Counted from the stretch's first letter, positions 1 through 9,280 are shown. The stretch: DNA of 64,000 nucleotides from Pseudopedobacter sp965218985 (GCA_965218985.1 CBDCMP010000007.1:2046001-2110000), one strand, 5' to 3'. The notes: a model not told the origin generated them from the sequence alone. Program-made: numbers and translations.

Positions 1-105
1 ATGAATAAACAGGATTCAGCCTATAAATTTGGAGAAGTGGAAGTGCATATTCATCAAACAAATTTTCAACAAGCATTGGAAATCATTCTGAAAAATGACC
101 TATAA
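1..105 (+). CDS. DUF2007-type putative signal-transducing protein, C-terminal end (partial)
   Basis: The frame is open from base 1 and stops at 103-105, so the gene starts before the window and the ATG at base 1 is probably an internal methionine. The 34 visible residues, including NKQDSAYKFGEVEVHIHQ, resemble the end of small DUF2007 proteins, whose biochemical role is not known. The stop is followed directly by the cdsA start codon, so the two are almost certainly cotranscribed. The family call rests on a short tail and is moderate. Confidence 0.55.
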   Translation: MNKQDSAYKFGEVEVHIHQTNFQQALEIILKNDL

Positions 106-909
106 ATGAAAACGAGAGCAATAACAGGTTTCATTTTTGTTTTGGTGATGTTAGCTTCCCTGCTTACCGGAGCCTACATCTTTACCGCCTTTTACATCTT
201 TCTCAGTTTGGTTTGCTTAATGGAATTCTTCACTTTGGTAAAGGCAACCGGATTACGGCCACACCGGATGATCGGTTATGTAGCAGCATTAATCATCTTT
301 GCTTCTGTGGCAGGCAGCAGGTTTATCGAGTTTGAAAGTAAATGGCTGCTTATCAATATCCCCCTCTTCTTTTTCATCTTCATCAGAGAGCTTTTTAAAA
401 AATCCACTTTGCCCTTCAGCAATATTGCCTATACTTTTTTAGGTTTGATTTATGCTGTGGTACCTTTTATTTTCTTTTTTTGTCTTTCTTTCATTTCAGG
501 AATTTATAACCCTCATCTTTCACTCGGATTCTTTTTGATGCTTTGGGGGAATGACACCGGGGCTTATTTGGTGGGGATGAAATTTGGAAGAACCAGATTA
601 TTTGAACGTCATTCACCCAAAAAGACTTGGGAAGGTTTTTTTGGAGGAGTTTTTACCAGTATCATTGTAAGCCAATTACTGGCATTTTTCTTTAAGGACT
701 ATGGGAATTTACACTGGATGATGATGGCAGTCATCATTTCCTGCTTCGGCACCTTGGGTGATCTGGTGGAATCGATGTTTAAAAGAAGTATCGAAATTAA
801 AGATTCGGGTAAAATTTTACCAGGCCATGGGGGCTTGTTAGACAGGTTCGATGGTTTATTACTTTCGGCTCCCGTGGTTTTCGTTTATTTATATTTAATC
901 ACTTATTAG
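106..909 (+). CDS. cdsA: phosphatidate cytidylyltransferase
   Basis: Makes CDP-diacylglycerol from phosphatidate and CTP at the inner membrane, the branch point of phospholipid synthesis. The 267-residue protein has many hydrophobic segments over residues 1-200. It carries SPKKTWEG at 170-177 and the CdsA signature in the C-terminal third, running from S223 (SMFKR) through KDSGKILPGHGG to DRFD at 246-249. Length is normal for the family. The ATG abuts the upstream stop with no gap, and psd follows 23 bp later, so the two phospholipid genes form one unit. CdsA product feeds the phosphatidylserine that Psd decarboxylates. Confidence 0.95.
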   Translation: MKTRAITGFIFVLVMLASLLTGAYIFTAFYIFLSLVCLMEFFTLVKATGLRPHRMIGYVAALIIFASVAGSRFIEFESKWLLINIPLFFFIFIRELFKKSTLPFSNIAYTFLGLIYAVVPFIFFFCLSFISGIYNPHLSLGFFLMLWGNDTGAYLVGMKFGRTRLFERHSPKKTWEGFFGGVFTSIIVSQLLAFFFKDYGNLHWMMMAVIISCFGTLGDLVESMFKRSIEIKDSGKILPGHGGLLDRFDGLLLSAPVVFVYLYLITY

Positions 910-932
910 TAGTTTCGCATAAACTTAAAATC

Positions 933-1598
933 ATGACCATTCATAAAGAAGGCTATACTTCCATTGCTTTATGCATTTTATTCATTTTCGTAAGCAATGC
1001 CATCATTCATTATTATATTCCAGATGTGACCTGGTTTGTTTGGTTGTGGTACGGGGCTTCGGCCCTTTTATTCCTCATCATTCTGCAATTCTTCCGCAGT
1101 CCCACAAGAAAATGGAATACGCACGATTTGCAGGTGATATGCCCGGCGGATGGTAAAGTGGTGGTGATAGAGGAAACGGAAGAGACTGAGTTTTTGAAGG
1201 ACAAACGCATCCAGCTATCTATTTTCATGTCGCCAGTGAATGTACACGTTAACCGGAATCCGGTTAGCGGCATCGTCAAATATTTTAAATATCATCCGGG
1301 TAAATACTTAGTGGCCTGGAACCCAAAATCCTCCACCGAGAATGAACGTACCACCACTGTTGTGCAACATCAAAGTGGAATTCAGATTTTATACCGGCAA
1401 ATTGCTGGCGCTTTAGCCCGCCGGATTGTTTGGTATGTTAAGGAAGGAGATACAGTGGAACAAAGTCAAGAGTTTGGTTTTATTAAATTTGGCTCTCGGG
1501 TGGATGTTTTTCTCCCGATTGGCACCCAAATCAATGTGAATTTAGGTAAAACCGTAAAAGGTGGCGTCACCGTGTTGGCCATACTTCCTAATCCTTAA
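933..1598 (+). CDS. psd: phosphatidylserine decarboxylase, short (archaeal/Bacteroidota-type) form
   Basis: Converts phosphatidylserine to phosphatidylethanolamine. The 221-residue protein has two N-terminal membrane segments (about 12-28 and 33-53). It has the PADGKV motif near 71-76, the VHVNRNP segment with H105, and FGSR at 186-189. Family members cleave themselves between Gly and Ser of this motif (here G187/S188) to make the pyruvoyl cofactor. The motif is FGSR rather than the LGST of long forms, as expected for the short type. It follows cdsA by 23 bp in the same direction. Confidence 0.92.
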   Translation: MTIHKEGYTSIALCILFIFVSNAIIHYYIPDVTWFVWLWYGASALLFLIILQFFRSPTRKWNTHDLQVICPADGKVVVIEETEETEFLKDKRIQLSIFMSPVNVHVNRNPVSGIVKYFKYHPGKYLVAWNPKSSTENERTTTVVQHQSGIQILYRQIAGALARRIVWYVKEGDTVEQSQEFGFIKFGSRVDVFLPIGTQINVNLGKTVKGGVTVLAILPNP

Positions 1599-1845
1599 AT
1601 TTAAACCCTATTTCATTCCTAAAAGTTTAAGGTGATGACAGATGAAATAATCCACGTTCACTTAGAGATACTGTTTGGAAGTTTTTAAAAAATCTAACCA
1701 AACTTTGTTTTATTTGTAATTCATTTCAAACTTGTTATCTAAAGGCTCCTTTGTGTATCTTGGAGGAAGATTTATTCAGTCATATCGTTAGGGGTACTTC
1801 GAAGCTGAATTTACCATTATCAAACGCACTCAATAATCATTTCAT

Positions 1846-2277
1846 ATGACATTTCATTCGAGAAGAGATCCTTTATTCTTAAGTATCATTTATATAGTGA
1901 TCATTATTCTCCTGGGAATTTTTGTGATGGATGCCTATAAGAACGGGATAGCAGGGATTAGTATTTGGGCACATGTACTGGATTTAGCTATCATTGGTTT
2001 GCTGATCTGGATGTTCCACGGAACCAAATATATAATCACGAATACGCATATCAAATATTATTGCGGTCCTTTAAGAGGAAGGGTAAGGATTAGTAATATT
2101 AAGGCAATAATAAAAAATAAGACTTTATGGGCAGGTTACCGCCCGGCCACGGCTAGAAAAGGGCTGGTGATAAAGTTTAATAAATTTGATGAGATTTATT
2201 TCAGTCCGCAACGAGCGGATGAGTTCATCACTGAATTATTAAAGGTGAACAAGAATATTAAAATCACAGAGAAATAA
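1846..2277 (+). CDS. small membrane protein with bacterial PH-like (bPH_4 type) domain
   Basis: The 143-residue protein has two hydrophobic helices (about 10-30 and 42-58). A soluble tail follows with YIITNTHIKYY, RVRISNIKAI, GLVIKFNKFDEIYFSPQ and a final FITEL segment. This arrangement (membrane hairpin, then beta-rich tail with an ISP/F-x-x-L ending) fits the bacterial PH domain family bPH_4. No enzymatic motif is visible and no function can be assigned. It stands alone, 247 bp after psd, and is convergent with the metallopeptidase gene, which ends at the next base. Confidence 0.7.
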   Translation: MTFHSRRDPLFLSIIYIVIIILLGIFVMDAYKNGIAGISIWAHVLDLAIIGLLIWMFHGTKYIITNTHIKYYCGPLRGRVRISNIKAIIKNKTLWAGYRPATARKGLVIKFNKFDEIYFSPQRADEFITELLKVNKNIKITEK

Positions 2278-3123
2278 CTACAAAATTTCTTTAAAAGTGT
2301 CTCCTTCGGAGATATTTCCGGAATTATAACCTTTCATAAACCAGTACATCCTTTGTTTAGAAGTTCCATGGGTAAAAGCATCAGGAACTACTCTTCCCTG
2401 TGTTTTTTGCTGAATGGCATCGTCACCCACTGCATTGGCCGCACTCATGGCTTCTTCAATATCACCTGCTTCCAGATACTGTTTATCATAATGGGCGAAA
2501 ACACCAGCATAAAAATCTGCCTGTAATTCTAAGGCAACGGATAATTTATTGGCACCAGCTTCGTCTTGCTGCTGCTGTAGACGGGTCACTTCATTGGAGG
2601 TTCCCAATAAATTTTGGATATGATGGCCAACTTCATGAGCGATCACATAAGCGGTGGCGAAATCGCCTCCTTCAGCTCCAAATCTGTTTTTTAATTCATT
2701 CATGAAACTAAGATCAATGTAAACCTTTTCATCTCCTGGGCAATAAAACGGACCAACAGCAGATGACGCTCCACCACAGGCGGTCTCCACGCCATCTGTG
2801 AATAACACCATGTTTGGCTTCCGATAATTCCGTCCTTGTTCACTCATGACTTTTTGCCAAACATCTTCTGTATCTGCAAAAACAGTGGAGACAAATTCAC
2901 CTTCCTGCTTTTCTTCTGCAGTTAAAGCTCGTTGTTCAGTTGGTCGTACAGGGGTATCTTGTTGCAACTGACTTAAAATCTGTCCACTATCCCCACCTAA
3001 AAATAATTGAACCAAAACTACAATCACTCCTATAATTCCACCTCCGGTGACCACTTTACCCCCTGTTGACATTCCTCTGCGGTCTTCTACGTTTGAACTC
3101 TGGCGTCTGCCCATCCATTTCAT
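2278..3123 (-). CDS. neutral zinc metallopeptidase, YpfJ family
   Basis: A predicted membrane-anchored zinc peptidase of the KPN_02809/YpfJ family; the substrate is unknown. The N-terminus begins MKWMGRRQSSNVEDRRG, the hallmark start of this family. One membrane helix follows (about 25-42), then a linker and the peptidase domain. The zinc site is HEVGHH at 163-168, with ELQADFYAG downstream supplying the third ligand region. C113 or C116 and C128 in the TACGGASSAVGPFYCPG stretch are also typical. Length of 281 is normal. It is transcribed divergently from the metallophosphoesterase, with 192 bp between. Confidence 0.9.
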   Translation of the reverse strand: MKWMGRRQSSNVEDRRGMSTGGKVVTGGGIIGVIVVLVQLFLGGDSGQILSQLQQDTPVRPTEQRALTAEEKQEGEFVSTVFADTEDVWQKVMSEQGRNYRKPNMVLFTDGVETACGGASSAVGPFYCPGDEKVYIDLSFMNELKNRFGAEGGDFATAYVIAHEVGHHIQNLLGTSNEVTRLQQQQDEAGANKLSVALELQADFYAGVFAHYDKQYLEAGDIEEAMSAANAVGDDAIQQKTQGRVVPDAFTHGTSKQRMYWFMKGYNSGNISEGDTFKEIL

Positions 3124-3345
3124 AAGCTTCAGATTTTAATTTGATTTAAATATGCAAAAGAGATACCATTATCAGCAAACACTCACTGCATTATTGGTTA
3201 TAAAGAGTTGTATCGCATTAGACTGAAGAGAAGGGGAAAGATTTTTGCGAGTATATTTCATAGGATACCTTTATCCCCTCAGCATATGATTTTATTGAAA
3301 TGCCTTGACTTTTGAATGATTCTTAAGCAATATCTTGCAACCCTT

Positions 3346-4566
3346 ATGAAAAGAAGGTTAGGACTACTGCCATTAGTCATTATTGTCTCCCTGTTAGTTT
3401 TGATTAATTATTATGCGTTAGGAGGATTAATGGTTATTTCCCCCTCTGTTTATATCAAATCAGCTTTTATTGTTGTGGTTTTTGCCATCATTGTCTGTTT
3501 TATTGCCGCCATTTTCAGGATGCAGACCAAAGGGATGGATGGTTTCTTCAAATTCGCTACGCATACATTTCTCATTTTCACTATTGCTGAATTGGTTTTT
3601 TCGGTGATTGTATTTTTAGGAGACCTCACCAGACTATTCTTTGCTTTCTTTGGTCATCATGGTGTTTCAGGAGCTTTTTTGCCCGAGAGGATTTGGGCCT
3701 TCTCCTTTTGGGCGGTCATTTTTTTTATCTTGGTTGTTTTGATTTTTGTAGATGGAATGGTGCGGGGTAAATATGCCTATAGAGTGATCAAAAAGACCTT
3801 ATATTTTGATGATTTATCTCCGGTTTTCAATGGGTTTACCCTCACACAAATATCAGATGTGCATTCTGGGAGTTTTGGAAATCCAAAGGCTGTGCAGAAG
3901 GGAATTGATTTGATCAATGCTCAACAATCTGATTTATTTGTCTTCACAGGAGATTTAGTGAACAATAAGGCGGATGAGATTGTGCCGTGGATTCCGTTTT
4001 TCTCTCAAATAAAAGCCCCTTTTGGGAAGTTCTCCATTTTGGGAAATCATGATTATGGCGACTATATGAAGTGGAATAGCGAACCTGAAAAAAGGGAGAA
4101 TCTTCAAAAATTAAAAAAGCATCATCAGGAGATTGGTTTTAGATTGTTATTGGACGAACATGTGGAATTGGAGAAAGAAGGTTCCAAAATTATCCTTGCA
4201 GGAGTGGAGAATTGGGGCTTAGGTTTTGGAGAAAGGGGAGATTTGAACAAGGCATTATCAGGAACACAAAAAAGTGATTTTAAAATTCTGCTTTCCCATG
4301 ATCCTTCTCATTGGGATGCACAGGTAAAAGATTATCCTTCTAAAATAAGCCTAACTTTAAGTGGGCACACACATGGCATGCAATTCGGGATGGAAGCCTT
4401 TGGCATTAAATGGAGCCCGGTAAAGTATCGTTATCATAATTGGGCGGGATTGACTGAGGAGTTTGGGAAGTATTTATATGTGAACAGAGGTTTTGGATTT
4501 ATAGGATTCTCGGGCAGAGTGGGTGTTTGGCCGGAAGTAACGGTAATTGAACTGAGGAGCAGTTAG
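3346..4566 (+). CDS. membrane-anchored metallophosphoesterase (YaeI-like)
   Basis: A calcineurin-like phosphoesterase behind an N-terminal block of four to five membrane helices. Counting from an alternative ATG at 3316, motifs are DVHSG at 181-185, GDLVNN near 212, GNHD near 243 and GHTHG near 350. These supply the two-metal site. Proteins of this layout resemble YaeI-type phosphodiesterases; the substrate is unknown. I prefer the ATG at 3346 (MKRRLGLLPL) because it puts the positive cluster next to the first helix, but 3316 cannot be excluded. The MFS gene follows 22 bp later and may be cotranscribed. Confidence 0.85.
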   Translation: MKRRLGLLPLVIIVSLLVLINYYALGGLMVISPSVYIKSAFIVVVFAIIVCFIAAIFRMQTKGMDGFFKFATHTFLIFTIAELVFSVIVFLGDLTRLFFAFFGHHGVSGAFLPERIWAFSFWAVIFFILVVLIFVDGMVRGKYAYRVIKKTLYFDDLSPVFNGFTLTQISDVHSGSFGNPKAVQKGIDLINAQQSDLFVFTGDLVNNKADEIVPWIPFFSQIKAPFGKFSILGNHDYGDYMKWNSEPEKRENLQKLKKHHQEIGFRLLLDEHVELEKEGSKIILAGVENWGLGFGERGDLNKALSGTQKSDFKILLSHDPSHWDAQVKDYPSKISLTLSGHTHGMQFGMEAFGIKWSPVKYRYHNWAGLTEEFGKYLYVNRGFGFIGFSGRVGVWPEVTVIELRSS

Positions 4567-4588
4567 CACCTATCGATAAGTATTTTTT

Positions 4589-5758
4589 ATGAACGAAAAG
4601 AAACTCTCGAATTCTCTTTTATATTTGATGGCTGTTGGGGCAGGTTTGGTGGTGGCCAATAATTATTATAATCAGCCACTTTTAAGCTTGATCGCCAATG
4701 ATTTTAAAGTCTCTGAATCCGAAGTCAGCAATATTCCTTTATTTACCCAATTGGGATACGCTTTCGGCTTGTTGTTCATCATCCCTTTGGGAGATAAGTT
4801 CTCCAGAAAGAAAATCATCATGATTGATTTCATTGCCATCATCGTTTCTTTGTTGGCTATGGCATTAGCCCCCTCCTTAATGATTCTTATCATAGCCAGT
4901 TTCTGTGTGGGCTTTAGCTCTGTGGTGCCGCAACTATTCGTACCTATGGCCGCACAATTGGCCAATCCAGAAAATAGGGGAAGAGCCATTGGAATTGTGA
5001 TGAGCGGTTTATTGATAGGTGTTTTAGGCAGCAGATTCATCAGTGGGATGATGGGTGAATATTTCAATTGGCGGATCATGTACTATTTCGCCACAGCATT
5101 GATGATTTTATATGCCATAGCACTAAAAATTTGGCTTCCAGATCTCACTCCGGATTTCAAAGGTTCTTATGGAAAACTGTTCCGATCAATCATTGATATT
5201 TTCAGAAATGAACCTTCAGTACGTTTGGCTGCACTACGTGGAGGATTAGGCTTTGCGGGTTTTAGTGCCTTTTGGACTACCTTGATTTTTTTGATGGAAT
5301 CATCTTTCAACTACGGAAGTGGGGTGACCGGTCTGTTTGGGGTTTTAGGAATTGGGGGTGCGTTGGCAGCTTCCTATGCAGGCAAATTGAGTGATCGGCT
5401 CAATAAAAACTCCATGATCATCATCTCAACCCTCGTCATGATTCTCTCATGGTTGATTTTTGAATGCTCTGGCCACTTTATGGCTGGTTTGGTTATCGGG
5501 GTGGTTTTGATGGATATGGGATTGCAATCTTTACATATAACCAATCAGAATATTATTTTCTCGAAAAACCCGGAAGCCCGAAATAGGGTAAACACCATTT
5601 ATATGGTTTGTTACTTTATTGGAGGGTCTTTAGGAACCGTTTCAGGCGCATTTGCATGGGAACTTTATCAATGGGCGGGGGTTGCCACTTTAGGCTTGAT
5701 TTTGACCAGTTTTATTTTGATAGCCGAGTTGAGTCTTCGGAAATTTGCCCGGTATTGA
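4589..5758 (+). CDS. MFS transporter
   Basis: A 389-residue major facilitator with about 12 hydrophobic segments. The loop between helices 2 and 3 reads PLGDKFSRKKII, the family motif GxxxDRxGRR in degenerate form, and a related GKLSDRLNKNS occurs in the second half. The NNYYNQPLLSLI start resembles the Bacteroidota/proteobacterial family of small-molecule exporters annotated as MFS transporters of unknown substrate. It follows the metallophosphoesterase by 22 bp and is convergent with ruvX, 11 bp away. Confidence 0.88.
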   Translation: MNEKKLSNSLLYLMAVGAGLVVANNYYNQPLLSLIANDFKVSESEVSNIPLFTQLGYAFGLLFIIPLGDKFSRKKIIMIDFIAIIVSLLAMALAPSLMILIIASFCVGFSSVVPQLFVPMAAQLANPENRGRAIGIVMSGLLIGVLGSRFISGMMGEYFNWRIMYYFATALMILYAIALKIWLPDLTPDFKGSYGKLFRSIIDIFRNEPSVRLAALRGGLGFAGFSAFWTTLIFLMESSFNYGSGVTGLFGVLGIGGALAASYAGKLSDRLNKNSMIIISTLVMILSWLIFECSGHFMAGLVIGVVLMDMGLQSLHITNQNIIFSKNPEARNRVNTIYMVCYFIGGSLGTVSGAFAWELYQWAGVATLGLILTSFILIAELSLRKFARY

Positions 5759-5769
5759 TTCATATGGAA

Positions 5770-6192
5770 TTAAAAGCCTAAACTTTTCCTTTCCAAATAG
5801 GATTGCAGAATGATCACCGCAGAAACCGTGTCCAGCAATTCTTTTTTCTGGCGGTCGGCTTTTTTCAGGCCACTTTGGGCAATGGCTGCCGAAGCCATTT
5901 TTGAAGTGAAACGTTCATCCATCAGCTCCACCGGAATTTCAGGGAAATGCTTGTTTAAAATCGTGATAAAACCTTTTACCTGTTGGGCAGATTGTGAGGC
6001 AGAGCCATCCATCTGTTTGGGTTCGCCTACTACAAAACTTTCCACTTGTTCCGTCAAAAGGTATTTTTTAAGAAAATCAATACTATCTTTTGGATGGATG
6101 GTGGTTAACCCAGTTGCAAACATTTGCATTGGATCGGTCACCGCGATGCCAAGGCGCTTGGTTCCAAAATCGAAAGACATTAATCGGGACAT
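5770..6192 (-). CDS. ruvX: Holliday junction resolvase-like protein RuvX/YqgF
   Basis: RNase H-fold protein implicated in 16S rRNA 5' end processing and proposed as a Holliday junction resolvase. The sequence begins MSRLMSFDFGTKRLGIAVTD with D8 of the active site. VVGEPKQMDG, MDERFTS and the C-terminal DTVSAVIILQ acidic helix complete the site. A longer frame runs upstream to 6261, but family proteins start at this methionine and are about 138 residues long; this start gives 140. The frame upstream overlaps only the end of the toxin gene. Confidence 0.92.
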   Translation of the reverse strand: MSRLMSFDFGTKRLGIAVTDPMQMFATGLTTIHPKDSIDFLKKYLLTEQVESFVVGEPKQMDGSASQSAQQVKGFITILNKHFPEIPVELMDERFTSKMASAAIAQSGLKKADRQKKELLDTVSAVIILQSYLERKSLGF

Positions 6193-6214
6193 AAGTTGTG
6201 GGTTTGAGTTGGAT

Positions 6215-6502
6215 TTAAGAGGTTGGCTCCTGTCTGTTATCCCACAAAAATAAAATAACAATACTAGCTTCTTTTATCTCATAATAAAATGAACAATTTT
6301 TGTTGATTAGTCCAATTCTAATTTTTTCCCCAAAAGAAGAGGATTTATAAATATAAGGCTGATTAGAAACTGTTTCGAAAGTCTTATAAGCTAATTTTAG
6401 AAACTTATCAGCGGTTGACTTGCTCCATTTATCCTCAATAAAAGATGAAACAGAGATAAGCATATCAATAGCCTCATCAGAGAATAAAATCTCCCTATTC
6501 AT
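6215..6502 (-). CDS. ParE/RelE-family toxin
   Basis: The 95-residue protein begins MNREILFSDEAIDML and carries the pattern of ParE-like toxins: an early helix pair, ADKFLKLAYKTFETVSNQPYIY, then a beta sheet with IRIGLINKNCSFYYEI and the ending IVILFLWDNRQEP. Family members poison gyrase or cleave mRNA; which one applies cannot be told from sequence. Its ATG overlaps the antitoxin stop by four bases, so the two genes form one module. It lies 22 bp before ruvX and probably entered between ruvX and holB as a cassette. Confidence 0.85.
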   Translation of the reverse strand: MNREILFSDEAIDMLISVSSFIEDKWSKSTADKFLKLAYKTFETVSNQPYIYKSSSFGEKIRIGLINKNCSFYYEIKEASIVILFLWDNRQEPTS

Positions 6503-6705
6503 TTACTAGAAAGTATTTTCTTTACTTCATCAAAAGTTTTTGTTCGACCTGCTTTTGAGTCCTCAAGTCCCCGTTGAACTCCCTCTATAACAAAATCAGG
6601 TAAGGTTTCATCATGTGTTTCAAATTGAACTTTAAGGGCTTTTAAAACCGCTTTAACAGTTTCAGCCTGTTCAGCACTTTTAGGGTGTACCATTATAGCT
6701 TCCAT
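6499..6705 (-). CDS. antitoxin of the ParE-type module (DUF2683-like)
   Basis: A small protein beginning MEAIMVHPKSAEQAETVKAVLKALKVQFE, the usual start of Bacteroidota antitoxins that pair with RelE/ParE toxins. An acidic middle and a C-terminal helix follow, with GLEDSKAGRTKTFDEVKKIL likely binding the toxin. I chose ATG 6705 over the TTG at 6711 because a TAnnTTTG promoter element sits at 6716-6709, so transcription should begin near or just before 6705; ATG 6693 is also possible. The stop overlaps the toxin start by four bases. Confidence 0.8.
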   Translation of the reverse strand: MEAIMVHPKSAEQAETVKAVLKALKVQFETHDETLPDFVIEGVQRGLEDSKAGRTKTFDEVKKILSSK

Positions 6706-6708
6706 AAT

Positions 6709-6716
6709 CAAATATA
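6709..6716 (-). promoter_or_regulatory. -7 promoter element of the toxin-antitoxin module
   Basis: TATATTTG on the minus strand matches the Bacteroidota -7 consensus TAnnTTTG. It lies immediately before the antitoxin start, implying a leaderless or near-leaderless transcript. No good TTG is present at the usual distance upstream. Confidence 0.45.
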
Positions 6717-6782
6717 CAAAACCTTACAATCAATTATTATACTCATTCCCCAAATCTCAATACTTCTTTTTATTTTGCAACG

Positions 6783-7931
6783 ATGCAGTTTAGAGCTATT
6801 GTAGGTCAGCAGGCGGTAAAAAACCACCTCATCCAAACCGTTAAGGATGAAAGAATCAGTCATGCCCAACTATTTTTAGGACCTGAAGGTTCCGGGAGTC
6901 TGGCTTTGGCTTTGGCCTATGCCCAATTCATCTGCTGCGAAAATAAACAGGAGAATGATTCTTGCAATGAATGTTCATCTTGTAGAAAATTCAATAAACT
7001 CGTTCATCCCGATCTGCATTTCTCCTATCCATTCTTCGCAAAACACAAGGAAGACACCGCTGTAAGCTTCATAGAAGAATGGCGGAAAGCTTTCCTGGCA
7101 AATCCATATTTAGATTTGGATGAATGGAGGGATCAGCTAAATGCAGAGAACAAACAAGCCAATATCAATATTGCAGAAGCGCACAGCATCATCAGCAAAC
7201 TCAGTTTGAAACCTTTTGAATCTGAATATAAAATACTCATCATGTGGTTACCAGAGTATTTGGAAAAAGAAGGAAACGCCTTATTAAAAGTGATAGAGGA
7301 GCCTGCCCAAAAGACGTTGTTTTTGTTGGTCGCTCAAAACCAGGAGCAAATTTTAAACACCATCATCTCCAGGACTCAAATTGTGAAAATCCCTAAACTT
7401 CAAGTGGAAGACATCGAAGGATTTTTGATGAAAGACAAGGGGGTTGACGAAACAACAGCGAAACAATTAGCCTATTTAAGTGACGGGAATATTCAAAAGG
7501 CTTTTCATTCACTGCTTCATCAGGAGAATGATTACCATGAGCTTTTATTGATTTGGTGGCGGGCTTGTTGGGCCAATAACGGTTTAAAACTAATAGAATT
7601 GAGTGAAGGTGAGCTGGCAAAGATGGGCAGGGAGAACCAAAAAAATTTTCTCCGATACGGAATGAGCCTGATGCGGGAATGCATGCTTTTTATGGCCGAA
7701 ACTCCGGGATTAATTCACTTGCCCGAAAAAGAGTTAGATTTTATTAGTAAATTTTCCCAAATTTTAAACCTAGCCAAGGCCGAAGCTATAGCTGAAGAAT
7801 TAGAGAAGGCACATTATCATATCGAAAGAAATGCGAATCCTAAAATATTATTTTTAGATGTATCTTTGAAATTGGTTAAGATTTTAAAGTTTAACACGCT
7901 CCCGAAAGGGACTCAACATATATTGTTATAA
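6783..7931 (+). CDS. holB: DNA polymerase III delta-prime subunit
   Basis: Stator subunit of the replicative clamp loader. The protein begins MQFRAIVGQQAVKNHLIQTV and has the P-loop region GPEGSGSLALA near residue 38. The zinc module follows with Cys in CCENKQENDSCNECSSCRKF. The later segments EEPAQKTLFLLVAQ and IISRTQIVKIPKLQ correspond to the walker-B side and the SRC-like motif, here ISRTQ. Length is 382, typical for Bacteroidota. It heads a compact unit: ricT begins 2 bp after its stop and gldH overlaps ricT. Confidence 0.88.
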   Translation: MQFRAIVGQQAVKNHLIQTVKDERISHAQLFLGPEGSGSLALALAYAQFICCENKQENDSCNECSSCRKFNKLVHPDLHFSYPFFAKHKEDTAVSFIEEWRKAFLANPYLDLDEWRDQLNAENKQANINIAEAHSIISKLSLKPFESEYKILIMWLPEYLEKEGNALLKVIEEPAQKTLFLLVAQNQEQILNTIISRTQIVKIPKLQVEDIEGFLMKDKGVDETTAKQLAYLSDGNIQKAFHSLLHQENDYHELLLIWWRACWANNGLKLIELSEGELAKMGRENQKNFLRYGMSLMRECMLFMAETPGLIHLPEKELDFISKFSQILNLAKAEAIAEELEKAHYHIERNANPKILFLDVSLKLVKILKFNTLPKGTQHILL

Positions 7932-7933
7932 TT

Positions 7934-9280
7934 ATGGGATGTGGAACTTGCTCGTCAGGTGGATGTACACCTGCAGGCTGCAAAAGTAATGGCTCTTGTT
8001 TAACAGACGGGGGTTGCAGCAAATTAGATGTTTATGATTGGCTATCCGATATGGATCTGCCATCCAACTATAAACCCTTTCCTTATGTGGAAGTGAGATT
8101 TAAAGGTTCCAGAAAGGACTTTTATAGAAATGTGGAAAATATTTACCTGGAGGCAGGGGAATTGGTCGCGGTAGAAACCACCACTGGGGGTTATGATATT
8201 GGTCATGTCACGCTCACAGGGGAGCTGGTGCGCATGCAAATGAACCGTAAACGTGTCACTGAAGAGAAAGCACCTTTAAAAATTTATAGAAAGGCCACCA
8301 CTCAGGATGTGGACAAATGGAAGCATGCTAAAGAACGGGAATCTGAAACCATGCATAAATCCAGAACTATCGCTTTGGAATTGGGCTTGGCCATGAAACT
8401 GAGTGATGTGGAGTATCAGGGAGACCGCACCAAAGCGACTTTTTATTACACCGCCGAAGGACGGGTGGATTTTAGGGAACTCATTAAAAAATTAGCAGAA
8501 GCTTTCAGGGTTCGTATCGAGATGCGTCAGATTGGAATGCGCCAGGAAGCCAGCCGCTTAGGCGGAATTGGTTCTTGCGGAAGAGAATTATGTTGCAGCA
8601 CCTGGTTAACTGATTTTAAAACGGTATCCACTTCAGCGGCCAGGTATCAAAATTTATCCTTGAACACCTTGAAATTGGCGGGCCAGTGCGGTAAGTTGAA
8701 GTGCTGCTTAAATTATGAGCTCGATACTTATATGGATGCGCTGAAGACCATTCCTGATCATGTGGATAAGCTTAGGACCCAAAAAGGAGAAGCCCGTTTA
8801 CAAAAGACAGATATCTTTAAACAATTGATGTGGTTTAGCTATTTCGGTGAGGATAATACCTGGATTCCTTTGCCTGTGGATAGGGTAAGAGAGATTCAGG
8901 CTATGAACAAAAATGGTAAAAAGCCTGAAGACTTGAAAGATTTCTCTGCCACCATAGATGAGCTGGAGATAGAGGAGAAATCTTTTGACTATGAGAATGT
9001 GGTTGGCCAGGATAGCTTAACCCGTTTAGATGATAAGTCTAAAAAGAAAAAGCGCAATAATAATAACCGCAACAAATCCAGGAACAGGTCGGGAAACACT
9101 AACGATTCTTCTGCTGCAAAACCTGCTGTTCAGGAGACGAAACCAGCAAAAGAGCATGAGCCTGCACCAAAACCTAGGGCTGAAGGCATATCGCCATCAG
9201 ATACTCAAAAACCAAAACCTAACCGCAACAGAAATAAAAAACGCAGAGATAACAATAGAAAGCCGGATCAGGAGTCATGA
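7934..9280 (+). CDS. ricT: PSP1-domain protein, RicT/YaaT-like
   Basis: The 448-residue protein has a Cys-rich start (seven Cys within the first 28 residues: CGTCSSGGC, CKSNGSC, GGC) suited to metal or Fe-S binding. A PSP1 domain follows, with conserved SCGRELCCSTWL and CGKLKCCLNYE blocks. The tail after about residue 365 is a low-complexity basic/Asn region. In Bacillus the RicT homologue works in an Fe-S complex affecting RNA maturation; the role in Bacteroidota is not settled. It sits directly after holB and overlaps gldH by four bases. Confidence 0.85.
   Translation: MGCGTCSSGGCTPAGCKSNGSCLTDGGCSKLDVYDWLSDMDLPSNYKPFPYVEVRFKGSRKDFYRNVENIYLEAGELVAVETTTGGYDIGHVTLTGELVRMQMNRKRVTEEKAPLKIYRKATTQDVDKWKHAKERESETMHKSRTIALELGLAMKLSDVEYQGDRTKATFYYTAEGRVDFRELIKKLAEAFRVRIEMRQIGMRQEASRLGGIGSCGRELCCSTWLTDFKTVSTSAARYQNLSLNTLKLAGQCGKLKCCLNYELDTYMDALKTIPDHVDKLRTQKGEARLQKTDIFKQLMWFSYFGEDNTWIPLPVDRVREIQAMNKNGKKPEDLKDFSATIDELEIEEKSFDYENVVGQDSLTRLDDKSKKKKRNNNNRNKSRNRSGNTNDSSAAKPAVQETKPAKEHEPAPKPRAEGISPSDTQKPKPNRNRNKKRRDNNRKPDQES

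Noticed and set aside
1..105. A 34-residue small gene starting with the ATG at base 1
   Set aside because: The frame is open at the window edge and matches the end of a DUF2007 protein, so this is a partial gene and not a small one.
5810..6253. Plus-strand frame opposite ruvX
   Set aside because: It is the antisense shadow of the conserved ruvX frame.
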